Position numbers and translations under genes: made by a program
DNA from: Ruegeria haliotis
GTDB taxonomy: Bacteria; Pseudomonadota; Alphaproteobacteria; Rhodobacterales; Rhodobacteraceae
Direction: 5' to 3'
Length of the DNA stretch: 64,000 nt
NCBI RefSeq assembly: GCF_013377785.1
Contig: NZ_JABXWT010000008.1
Location: forward strand, 1-64,000
The notes under the pieces: model-generated
The model's input: the letters and a program-made list of their open reading frames with translations, nothing else
What the model was told of the DNA's origin: nothing
Database searches by the model: none
Shown: positions 25,525-33,611 of the stretch, piece by piece
Position numbering within the stretch: position 1 is the stretch's first letter
How the letters are laid out: each line of letters starts with the position of its first letter

Positions 25525-25664
25525 GCAGCGAAAGTCCGGTCTAACGGGCCGCGCCGCAGCATCCCCGCGGGCGGTTGGATGTCTCCTATGGGCCGTCCAC
25601 GTCTCAGTGATTAGCGGGGCAGGGGGGCCTTGTTGCAACTGCACCGAGGTCAGCTCCGAGCCCA
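25525..25664 (+). repeat. 71-bp repeat, copy 7, with 70-base downstream extension
   Basis: Head 25525-25562, 25-base spacer, tail ATGGGCCG at 25588-25595. Bases 25588-25664 are the near-identical partner of 22819-22896, forming a long direct repeat 2.77 kb apart around the transaminase module. The rest of 25445-25803 shows no gene. Confidence 0.85.
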
Positions 25665-25803
25665 ATAGCAACGAATGCTGCGTCGCGCACGAATGTCTGT
25701 TGCCAAAATTTCAGAGACAAGTTGTCAACTTACGATTCCCAACTTCGGCGCTGGCGGAAGAGCTGGGCAACTTTTCAATGCTCAAAACTCGTTCGGTGTC
25801 AGC

Positions 25804-26274
25804 CTACAGCGGTTCCGCCTCACGGCCACGCACGTCAAGCTCCGCAACTTCGGATTTCAACCAAGCGGCGCAGTATTCACCAATCTCGGCGACATGCAGG
25901 CGGGAGCGACCCATCAGTGCGCACTCCCAGACGGTTGCCACTCGCCATCCACTTTCGATCAGCGTTTGACGCTGCTCCAAATCGCGCTCGCAATTGCGGG
26001 TGATCTTCTGTTGCCAGAAGTCCCGCCGGGACCTCGGCATGCTGAACAGGTGGCAGTTGTGGCCATGCCAGAAACAGCCGTGAACGAAGAGAACCGCTCG
26101 GTGTTTTGGGAAAACCAGGTCCGGCTTGCCGGGCAAGTCCCGGCGGTGAAGGCGAAAGCGAAGCCCGCGCTTGTGCAGGATTGAGCGGATCACAAGTTCG
26201 GGTTTGGTGTCTTTGCCCCTGATGCTCGCCATGATCCTGCTGCGGACAGCAGTCGATACGCGGTCGGCACACAT
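25804..26274 (-). CDS. vsr: Very short patch repair endonuclease (Vsr)
   Basis: 156 residues, the family's size. The residues that define Vsr are present: Asp52 (GKPDLVF), His65, Trp69 and His70 (HGCFWHGH), plus the N-terminal MASIRGKDTKPE segment and the metal-binding cysteine region. Vsr nicks 5' of T in T:G mismatches that arise by deamination of 5-methylcytosine. No cytosine methyltransferase is next to it, so it is an orphan here. It sits 39 bp after a DMT gene, on the same strand. Confidence 0.9.
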   Translation of the reverse strand: MCADRVSTAVRSRIMASIRGKDTKPELVIRSILHKRGLRFRLHRRDLPGKPDLVFPKHRAVLFVHGCFWHGHNCHLFSMPRSRRDFWQQKITRNCERDLEQRQTLIESGWRVATVWECALMGRSRLHVAEIGEYCAAWLKSEVAELDVRGREAEPL

Positions 26275-26313
26275 TGGATTGGCCTCCGTTTGATGAGGGA
26301 ACGGCGCGGGCCG

Positions 26314-27243
26314 CTACGAACTGGCTCTGCGCTTTCCGAGGAGCAATGCCAGCACGCGCCCGTCGGTGATGATCAGGCCGATAGCGATCAGGCCGAATCC
26401 CCAGATCGCCTCCGTGCCCAGCCTCTCGCCAAGGAACGTATAGCTCAGACCGACGGCGATCGGCGGGATAAGCAAGGTGACCAGCATCAGGTTGGCAGAA
26501 CCCGCCTGAACGAGGATTTCAAAGTAGAGAAGGTAGGCTACCGCCGTTGACAGCAGCGAGACCGCAAGGAGCGAGGCCCAGACCTCCATAGAGAGCGCAA
26601 ATGATGGGAGGCCCTCGCTGTAGAACGCGACCGGCGCCATCAGGATTGTGCTGCCTACCAGCATACCGAAAGCGTTCATCACCGGCGGGTACCCGGAAAG
26701 GAATTTCTTTCCCCAGACACCGGCGAATGCATAGGACAGTGCTGCGCCCAGTATCGCGATCTGCGCCAGGTTGCGCAGGTCGAAGTTCGTCAATGCATCG
26801 AGGCCCATGATAGCGGCCACACCGAACACACCGAAAAGGGCACCGACAATCTTGCGCGGGATCAGCGGCTCATCCACCAGGAAGATGCCGGCAACGACTG
26901 CCCCGAACACGGCCGTCGTCCCGTTCAAGATGGAGGCAAGGCCGCTTTCGATGCTCACCTGCCCCCAGAAGATCAGGGAAAAGGGGATGGCGTTGTTCAG
27001 CGCGCCCATCACCAGGTAGCAGAGCCAGGCCTTCACTGACCTCGGGATCCTCAAACCCTTCCACAGGACGACCATGTACAGTGCCGGAACCGCCCAGAAG
27101 ATGCGATGCAGCGCGACCGTTAGAGGCGGAACTTCCCTCAGGGCAATCTCAGCGAAGAAAAACGATCCGCCCCACACAGCCGCCAGTGCAAGCAGCAGCG
27201 ACCCGGAAACCATATTGAGGGTGGGTACGGATTTGGCAGTCAT
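26314..27243 (-). CDS. DMT (EamA) family transporter
   Basis: 309 residues, ten transmembrane helices, with GGSFFFAEIALREVPPLTVA in the first EamA half and the second half from about residue 160. It has FLGERLGTEAIWGFGLIAIG near the end, typical of RhtA/EamA metabolite exporters. It lies 105 bp after the 2OG oxygenase, at the end of a co-directional run that also includes a PLP decarboxylase and a lyase, and may export their product. Confidence 0.85.
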   Translation of the reverse strand: MTAKSVPTLNMVSGSLLLALAAVWGGSFFFAEIALREVPPLTVALHRIFWAVPALYMVVLWKGLRIPRSVKAWLCYLVMGALNNAIPFSLIFWGQVSIESGLASILNGTTAVFGAVVAGIFLVDEPLIPRKIVGALFGVFGVAAIMGLDALTNFDLRNLAQIAILGAALSYAFAGVWGKKFLSGYPPVMNAFGMLVGSTILMAPVAFYSEGLPSFALSMEVWASLLAVSLLSTAVAYLLYFEILVQAGSANLMLVTLLIPPIAVGLSYTFLGERLGTEAIWGFGLIAIGLIITDGRVLALLLGKRRASS

Positions 27244-27348
27244 GGTTTTTTCCTTTGATTTTCTTAGTTCTCATTCAACCATAGCTATGTTTCCGAACAA
27301 CCCGAAACCTGCGCTTTCGCCTGCCGTTATGCCCGTTAGTTCAGTCGT

Positions 27349-28065
27349 CTACTCGGCGTCATGGAATATGATGCCAAGCGTGTGCCGTGTACCGCTGTGC
27401 AACCGGCTCACGCCGTGGCGCATGTTCACGCGATAGGTGCTCTTGGTCCCGCGAACAGGTCGGTTGCGCACGGCGAAAACTACGGCGTCACCCTGAGCCA
27501 GGGACAGGACCTCGGCCCGGCTTTGCATGCGAGGGCGCTGCTCCGTCAGCACGAACTCACCGCCGATGAAGTCCCGGCGCGGCTCAGAGAGAAGGACGGC
27601 AACCTGAAGCGGAAACAACAGTTCTCCATAGACATCCTGATGGAGGCAGTTGTAGTCGCCTTCCGAATACTGCAGCAGCAGCGGCGTCGGCCGTACCTGC
27701 CCAGAGTCGTGGCATCTGCTCAGGTAGTCCGCATGCCGGTCCGGAAATCGTGTGTCGATATTCATCCGCTCGTTCCAGTCGTTCGCGATTGGCGCTAGCA
27801 GCGGATACAGCCCCTCCCGGAGCGCGAGGACAGTTTCGGGGAGCGGGTATGCGAAGTACTTGTATTCACCTTTCCCGAAGCCGTGCCGTGCCATTCGGAT
27901 ATGGCTGCGAAATGGCGCATCGGTTGCGTAAAGCTTGGCCACCGCGTCACATTCTTCTGGCGCTAGCAAACTGCTTACAGTCGCACTGCCCCAGGCATTC
28001 AATTGGTCTTCCAAATTGCCTGCATCGATCGCGTTAATTCGTTCGGTTAGGGGAATGAGGGTCAA
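27349..28065 (-). CDS. 2-oxoglutarate/Fe(II)-dependent oxygenase
   Basis: 238 residues. The iron triad is His142-x-Asp144 (CLHQDVYGE) and His217 (RHGVS), with Arg227 (SGTRHTLG) for 2-oxoglutarate. An HxD rather than HxA/G site argues for hydroxylation, not halogenation. RMARHGFGKGEYKYF and LTEQRPRMQSRAE are diagnostic of a conserved bacterial group that I recall often lying next to DNA alkylation-repair genes, so a repair role is an alternative to a metabolic one. Its start overlaps the decarboxylase stop by 4 bp. Confidence 0.85.
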   Translation of the reverse strand: MTLIPLTERINAIDAGNLEDQLNAWGSATVSSLLAPEECDAVAKLYATDAPFRSHIRMARHGFGKGEYKYFAYPLPETVLALREGLYPLLAPIANDWNERMNIDTRFPDRHADYLSRCHDSGQVRPTPLLLQYSEGDYNCLHQDVYGELLFPLQVAVLLSEPRRDFIGGEFVLTEQRPRMQSRAEVLSLAQGDAVVFAVRNRPVRGTKSTYRVNMRHGVSRLHSGTRHTLGIIFHDAE

Positions 28066-29468
28066 CTAACACACTCCACTTTGTCCATCTGAAGGGCCCA
28101 CTGGGCGGCCTCGACAGCACGGGTGACATCGCTTTCATTTGTCCGGCAGTTCACGACGCTTACGCGCATAGCGCGGCGGCCCTGCCAGACCGTATCCGAA
28201 AAGAACGCCTCGCCTGTCGCATTAATCCGGGACATGATTTCCTTTGTGTAAAGGTCGCCTTCCTCGCCGGTGTCACCCGGTCTGGCGAACCTGACCAATC
28301 CCTGATTCAACTGCGGATCAAACACAACATGGGCGTTATCCAATGCTCCAATCCCCCGGACAATCGCCTGGCAGTGGGCACAGCAGCGGTCAATCATATC
28401 CTCGATGCCGGATCGGCCCAATTGCTTGAGAGCTGCGTAGACAGGAACGCCGCGCGCCCTTCGGGACCATTCCGGGTTCCAGTCGATCTGGTCACGCGCT
28501 GCTCCAGCCGGGGCAATATAATCGGCCGCGATGGTCATAGCTGCCTTATGCGCGGCCTGGTCTCGGATAATGGCGACACCGCAATCAAATGGCACGTTCA
28601 GCCACTTGTGACCATCGGTCGCCCAGCTGTCAGCCAACTCAAGACCGTTAGCCAAATGGGAGTATTTGGCACTTGTCCGGGCGAAAAGGCCGAATGCACC
28701 ATCAATATGCACCCACGCACCAGCATTTTTCGCCATAGGGATCAGTGTCCTGTAGTCATCAAATGCACCAATGTTCAAATCGGCGGCGTTCAAGACTAAA
28801 ATCTTCGGGCCTTTGTGTTCCGAAAGCGCTTGTTCAAGTTCACTTGTCAGCACTCTTCCCGTTGAGTCAGTCTTCAGTTGAACCAAAGAACTTTGTCCCA
28901 AGCCCAAGAAGTTCACCGCCTGCCGGATAGAGCCATGCTTTTGGTCATTCACCAGAACCTTGAGGTCGGGCGCACCGATCAGCCCGTTTTCCTCGACGTC
29001 CCATCCATCTGCCTTAAGGACGGCATGTCGCGCCGCTGCGAGCGATGTCATATGCGCCAACTGGCATCCTGTCGTGAACGCGAAAGAAGCGTCACGGGGC
29101 AGGTCGAACAACTCTTTCAGCCAAATACCGGCTTGCTCCTCAACCACCGCTGCAGCAGGTCCGCACGCATAAAGGGCTGCATTCTGATCCCAGGTTGAGA
29201 CGAGCCAATCAGCGGCAAGCGCGGCCTCAAGTCCACCACCGATGACCCAGGCAAAAAACCTTCCGCCCGCAGACCCCAGCAAACCGTCCTGCATATCTCT
29301 TGCCAATGTCTGCACTACGGTTACGGGTTCTTCTCCATTTGCAGGCAATGGGCCAGAAAACCTGGAACGGAGTGTTTCAAGACTGGCTGTGGAATTGACT
29401 TTTCTTTCATCCAATCCTTCCAGCCAGGTTTTTGCGAGTGTTGCGGCTTGATCCAGCGCTTGTGTCAT
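28062..29468 (-). CDS. PLP-dependent group II-type amino acid decarboxylase
   Basis: 468 residues from ATG 29468, with a perfect AGGAGG 7 bases upstream. The fold-type I signatures are in order: TTGCQLAHMTSLAAAR, VNDQKHGSIRQA, VHIDGAFGLF (His254, Asp256) and the PLP lysine Lys288 in DGHKWLNVPFDCG. It belongs to the aromatic/glutamate decarboxylase superfamily. The substrate amino acid cannot be told; the linked lyase suggests a sulfur or other gamma-substituted amino acid. It is coupled to the 2OG oxygenase by a 4-bp overlap. Confidence 0.85.
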   Translation of the reverse strand: MTQALDQAATLAKTWLEGLDERKVNSTASLETLRSRFSGPLPANGEEPVTVVQTLARDMQDGLLGSAGGRFFAWVIGGGLEAALAADWLVSTWDQNAALYACGPAAAVVEEQAGIWLKELFDLPRDASFAFTTGCQLAHMTSLAAARHAVLKADGWDVEENGLIGAPDLKVLVNDQKHGSIRQAVNFLGLGQSSLVQLKTDSTGRVLTSELEQALSEHKGPKILVLNAADLNIGAFDDYRTLIPMAKNAGAWVHIDGAFGLFARTSAKYSHLANGLELADSWATDGHKWLNVPFDCGVAIIRDQAAHKAAMTIAADYIAPAGAARDQIDWNPEWSRRARGVPVYAALKQLGRSGIEDMIDRCCAHCQAIVRGIGALDNAHVVFDPQLNQGLVRFARPGDTGEEGDLYTKEIMSRINATGEAFFSDTVWQGRRAMRVSVVNCRTNESDVTRAVEAAQWALQMDKVECVS

Positions 29469-29537
29469 AGTGAAACCTCCTAAATAGTTCTTTGCCATTT
29501 TGCCTTCAGGGTCCGGCTTGAGACGACCCGAAACATG

Positions 29538-30716
29538 CTAATTCTGCATCGGTCGGGTGGCGGATATGTGCGCGAGCGCCTTTCCGATATCTGCACAAAG
29601 ATCTTCCGAATGCTCCAAGCCAATGTGCAGGCGTAAAAGTCGCCCTTCATTGGGGAGTACATCCAAAGCGCGCAAGTGATGAGCGATGGCTGGCATTACG
29701 AGGCTTTCAAACCCACCCCAGCTGGTTCCCAGTCCAAAGAGCGACAGGCTGTCGATGAGTTTGGCGAATTCTTCCTCGCTGCACGCTACAAGCTCGATCG
29801 TGAACGGCCCCGCTCCGCCCGTAAACTGCCGCTTCCACAGCTCATGCCCTGGGTCATCATCGAGGGCCGGGTTGAGAATTTTCTTGATCTGGGGTTGGCC
29901 CTGTAACCATTGCGCGACGTGGCGAGCGTTCTCCTCATGGCGCCGCATACGCACGTCGAGTGTCCTGAGCCCGCGAAGCCCGAGCCAACACACATCCGGA
30001 GCGGCGGTTGAGCCATAGTGGGCGCACCAGTCTCGCGTAGATGACAGGTCGTCATATGAGCCTGTAATCAGGCCCAGCATGATGTCGGAATGCCCGCCGA
30101 TGTACTTGGTTGCGGCGTGAATGGATATGTTGATGCCAAGGCCGTGCGCATCAAAGAAGAGCGGTGTACCCCAGCTGCTGTCACACGCCACTGGCACGCT
30201 GTAGTGTTTGGCCAGCTTACAAACAGCCTCTACATCAATCATATCCATCGTCAACGAACCGGGAACCTCGATAAATACAAGCGCTGTTCGTTCGTCGAGG
30301 TGAGATTCGAGAGCATCTAAGGTGTCAAAGAACACAACCTCGCTGCCGAGCTTGTCCAGCTCCTTTTCTGCGAGAACCCGTGTGGGTCCGTAAACACAAT
30401 CCTGGATTAGGATACGATTGCCCGGGGCGGCATGTGCACCGATTACAGCTGCAACCGCACCTAGCCCACTCGACGTGGCAATGCAGCTCTCCGTCTCGCA
30501 TAAGGCGGCCATGGCGGTCTGCAATTCAAAAACGGTGCTCGTGCCGGATCGCCCATAGCGTGGGGTCTCAAAGGTTACGCCCTTGTAGGAATTCTTGAAT
30601 TCGGCCAGTGACGGAAAGGTCGTCGTCGAAGCACGTACCAGTGGCGGGTTTACCGCGTTTGCGGCATCTCCCGATACACGGCCAAGGTGAACAAGCTGTG
30701 TGGTCTTTTTGGACAT
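29538..30716 (-). CDS. Trans-sulfuration PLP enzyme, cystathionine beta-lyase-like
   Basis: 392 residues of the Cys/Met metabolism family. It has RYGRSGTSTV (the Arg56 region that contacts PLP phosphate of the neighbouring subunit), VPGSLTMDMID, ACDSSWGTP and the PLP lysine Lys204 in ATKYIGGHSD. The WCAHYGS segment and the SWGGFESL motif point to cystathionine beta-lyase rather than gamma-synthase. It should cleave a C-S bond or a related beta bond. It is 4 bp from the MFS gene and 69 bp from the decarboxylase. Confidence 0.85.
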   Translation of the reverse strand: MSKKTTQLVHLGRVSGDAANAVNPPLVRASTTTFPSLAEFKNSYKGVTFETPRYGRSGTSTVFELQTAMAALCETESCIATSSGLGAVAAVIGAHAAPGNRILIQDCVYGPTRVLAEKELDKLGSEVVFFDTLDALESHLDERTALVFIEVPGSLTMDMIDVEAVCKLAKHYSVPVACDSSWGTPLFFDAHGLGINISIHAATKYIGGHSDIMLGLITGSYDDLSSTRDWCAHYGSTAAPDVCWLGLRGLRTLDVRMRRHEENARHVAQWLQGQPQIKKILNPALDDDPGHELWKRQFTGGAGPFTIELVACSEEEFAKLIDSLSLFGLGTSWGGFESLVMPAIAHHLRALDVLPNEGRLLRLHIGLEHSEDLCADIGKALAHISATRPMQN

Positions 30717-30720
30717 GGCT

Positions 30721-31962
30721 TCATCTCTGGAAAATACTGCGATCGCTCGCAGCGCGTGGCGGTGTTTTCAGGAAGATCTGACTGCCCAAGAGGATCGTCA
30801 GAGAGCAAAGCGCCAGGATATGGAACAGTCCATCAAAGCCCCAATTCACGTGGATGACGGAGATCATCGGCAGGGCGGTGGACAGCGCCAGAAAGCTGAC
30901 CATTGCCCGCAACCCAAAGGCGCGGGCCCGTGCTTTGTTCGATACTGTTTTTGCCATCAGGAAATCGTTGATCGGAACTTGCCCGAACACGCCAAGCATG
31001 AATCCAAGAGAGACCGCGAAGGCTGCAAGGTTCTGCAAACCCGGCATCATCAGAAACGCCGAGATTTGGACGGCCATGACCAGTAGGATCGTCGGTTTGG
31101 CCCCAATGCTATCCAGCATGAAGCCGGTAACGAGCTGCGCCAATGAGGCTGCCGCAAACACAAGGAATGCCAATACGCCAATGATCGTCGCTGACTGCGA
31201 TGTCAGAAGAGAGAGGGTTTCGCTGATATCATCTGCAAGACCGGTAAGCCTCTCATCGAATATTTCCGGCAAGGCGACGGTGGTTGATTGGAAAATAACG
31301 TTGCCCAGCAAGGTGATCATGTAGACGCACAACAGCACGCGCCATTTCGGGCCATAGGCAATGTTCTGATGCGATGTGACGCCTTGCTCTTCTGGCGTGC
31401 TGTCCTGTCTAATTTTCTTCGAGACGATGTAATATGGATAGGTGAATGCAATTCCTATCAGGCCCGGTACAATGAACGCAGCGCGCCAGCTTGCCAGATC
31501 AATAAGAAGTCCCGTGATGAGTGCCGCGGACCCAACACCCAAGTTGCCCCAGACGCCGTTTACCGCCAGCCTCATGCCCGTTTTCCTCCAACGTCCCGTG
31601 ACGATGGCAAGCCCGACCGGATGGTAGATCGAGGCGAACACGCCCATCAGCAGAAGCCCGGCTCCAAGCTGAAAGGGATTTTGGGCAAAGCCCGTTAAGA
31701 TTGATGAGAACCCGATGCCCATGAAGAATATGCACATCATGCCGTCGCGGCTCCACCTGTCCGCAAGCCAGCCACTCGGCAAAGCGCAGAGCGCAAATGC
31801 CGCGAACCCCGGCGCTCCATAAGGCAGAAGTTCGGAATAGCTCAGACCCCAGCCTTCACTCAGCGCAAGCGCGGCCACCGTTGCAAAGATCAAGATGAAA
31901 TAGTGATCCAGAAAGTGGCCAACATTCAGCAGCAGGAAATATTCGGTGTCGCGTGAGATCAT
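30721..31962 (-). CDS. MFS transporter
   Basis: 413 residues with 12 transmembrane helices. The loop 2-3 motif GWLADRWSRDG is the conserved MFS signature A. The first helix begins DTEYFLLLNVGHFLDHYFIL. It resembles the fosmidomycin-resistance-like/YfcJ group of exporters by general look only. It is the first gene of a five- or six-gene minus-strand run and is divergent from the AraC regulator, so it probably carries the pathway's substrate or product. Confidence 0.85.
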   Translation of the reverse strand: MISRDTEYFLLLNVGHFLDHYFILIFATVAALALSEGWGLSYSELLPYGAPGFAAFALCALPSGWLADRWSRDGMMCIFFMGIGFSSILTGFAQNPFQLGAGLLLMGVFASIYHPVGLAIVTGRWRKTGMRLAVNGVWGNLGVGSAALITGLLIDLASWRAAFIVPGLIGIAFTYPYYIVSKKIRQDSTPEEQGVTSHQNIAYGPKWRVLLCVYMITLLGNVIFQSTTVALPEIFDERLTGLADDISETLSLLTSQSATIIGVLAFLVFAAASLAQLVTGFMLDSIGAKPTILLVMAVQISAFLMMPGLQNLAAFAVSLGFMLGVFGQVPINDFLMAKTVSNKARARAFGLRAMVSFLALSTALPMISVIHVNWGFDGLFHILALCSLTILLGSQIFLKTPPRAASDRSIFQR

Positions 31963-31969
31963 TCGGGTT

Positions 31970-32000
31970 CCATTGTCGTTGCGACGGAACTACCATTGTC
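31970..32000. promoter_or_regulatory. Candidate AraC half-sites between MFS and AraC genes
   Basis: CCATTGTC occurs at 31970-31977 and 31993-32000, 23 bp apart on the same face, within the 51-bp divergent promoter. AraC-type proteins bind such direct repeats. The second copy ends 14 bases before the AraC start. Confidence 0.4.
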
Positions 32001-32013
32001 ATATAGTCGATGT

Positions 32014-32814
32014 ATGGACATAGATCGTCGAGAAACAGACAAACATGTAGAAAAGACCGTAGCTCGAAGTGTTGAGTCTTTGGACTACCAGGAGCTTCCG
32101 GTGGCCTTGGCGGTCATGGCAAAGCGGTTTCCGGACGGCTATTTTGTCGAGCCCCACGATCATCCACGGGATCAGTTGATCTATGCCGTTGCGGGTCTTA
32201 TGCGTGTCGCCACATCCGATGATACCTGGGTGGTGCCACCTGATCGCGCCCTGTTCATGCCTGCCGACATCGAACACAGTATCGAGATATGTGGCAATGT
32301 CGAAATGCGTTCTCTTTACATCACGCCGTTGGAAACCAGCACGATCAAAGTATTGAAAGTTCACTCGCTCTTGAGGGAACTCATTACCAACCTTGGCCGC
32401 GAGCCTATGGACTATTCCGGCAATAAGCGCGCAGAACAAATTGCCGCTCTGATCCGGATAGAGTTGATGGAGGCGGAGGCACTGCCCTTGAACATCCCGC
32501 TGCCCCGAGACGAGCGCCTGCGCCGTGTCTGCCAAAGGCTTATGAGCGACCCATCTACCACTTTGCCACTTGAGCAGCTTGCCGATGACGCTGGCGCGTC
32601 CTCCAAAACACTGGCGCGTCTTTGTGCCCGAGAACTGGGGATGAGTTTTTCCGCCTGGCGTCGTCGTGTCCGGTTCTCGAAAGCCATGGAATTGCTTGAT
32701 GGTGGCCAGCCTATGAAACAGGTCGCTCGAAGCTGCGGCTACGACAGCCCAAGTGCGTTCACTTATGCTTTCCGAAAAGAGTTTGGCATGCCTCCCAGCG
32801 GATTCCGGAAATAG
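32014..32814 (+). CDS. AraC family transcriptional regulator
   Basis: 266 residues from ATG 32014. The N-terminal part is a cupin sensor (PHDHPRDQLIYAVAGLMRV, VVPPDRALFMPADIEHSIE). The C-terminal two helix-turn-helix units are complete: LEQLADDAGASSKTLARLC and MKQVARSCGYDSPSAFTYAF, with the FGMPPSGFR ending. A TTG six codons upstream overlaps the half-site, so ATG 32014 is preferred. It is divergent from the MFS gene and is the likely regulator of the whole MFS-lyase-decarboxylase run. Confidence 0.9.
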   Translation: MDIDRRETDKHVEKTVARSVESLDYQELPVALAVMAKRFPDGYFVEPHDHPRDQLIYAVAGLMRVATSDDTWVVPPDRALFMPADIEHSIEICGNVEMRSLYITPLETSTIKVLKVHSLLRELITNLGREPMDYSGNKRAEQIAALIRIELMEAEALPLNIPLPRDERLRRVCQRLMSDPSTTLPLEQLADDAGASSKTLARLCARELGMSFSAWRRRVRFSKAMELLDGGQPMKQVARSCGYDSPSAFTYAFRKEFGMPPSGFRK

Positions 32815-32948
32815 TGGTAATGCGGGAGCGAAACTAAGCAACTCTACCAAAATCATCCGCACAAAGCCCTGGCCTTCGCATGCTAGCTCGCGGCCGCCCG
32901 CCGTTAACTGTCTTGGCAAAGTTCAATGGCCGAGAAGTGCGTGGCCAT

Positions 32949-33493
32949 TTACTGCCGCTGAATAGTCCTGAATGTCAGGCTGATCCGTGGACTTTTCACC
33001 TTCTTTGTTTTGGGCAGAGAGTGTTTCCAGAAAGACTGTGTTGTATCTTTCATCACCAGTAGACTGCCATGTTCCAGGTTCACGTCAACTCGATGATCTG
33101 ACATCTTATGCCTAAAGGAAAATCTTCTAGTAGCGCCAAGACTTAGTGAACCAATGGCGCCGTCGGGCTTTAGATCGACCTCAGCATCGCTATGCCAGGA
33201 CATGCCCTCATCGCCCGAGTGGTACAAGTTCAGAAGGCGTGAGTTGTATTCTTCACCGGAACGGCTTTGGACGAGCCCACGAAGCTCCAATAGTTCCTTC
33301 GTCCAGGGGTCAGCTGATTTGGTTACTTTGGAATACGTGTAGCGGAACCCCTGGTCGCCGTACCAAGCCACCTTGCGCTTTGTGGCAATGCGCTTGCCAT
33401 AGATAATGGCTTCGTCATGCCTCCAATCCACTGTTTGCATCAGTTTCTGGAAAAACTGATCCGCCTGTTGCGTCCCCAGGATCGGCCCGTAGT
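32949..33493 (-). pseudogene. AlkB-family dioxygenase, 5' end removed by Tn3 element
   Basis: The core AlkB fold is intact: Asn-rich RLLNLYHSGDEG, the HxD iron ligands (WHSD), the distal His (WKHSLP) and the 2-oxoglutarate Arg in RISLTFR. The reading frame continues upstream of the first ATG (33440) with family-like residues (GTQQADQFFQKLMQ) right up to 33493, where the transposon's terminal repeat begins and a stop follows. The first ~30-40 residues and the promoter are therefore missing. Translation from ATG 33440 (163 residues) is possible but no ribosome site is seen. AlkB repairs alkylated DNA bases by oxidative demethylation. Confidence 0.8.
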
Positions 33494-33536
33494 GGGGTTA
33501 TCGTAACGAAGCTGTCGTATGTTGCATAAGCAAGCT
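33494..33536 (+). repeat. Left terminal inverted repeat of the Tn3 element
   Basis: 43 bp starting GGGGTTATCGTAACGAAGCT. Its reverse complement matches the right repeat at 42 of 43 positions (A for G at position 7). Confidence 0.95.
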
Positions 33537-33611
33537 TTTGTTATTGAACGGTTCTATTTGCATACCTTTAGCTAAGCCCCTGTTTTTGTTCAGTATGGTC
33601 CTCACAGCTCC

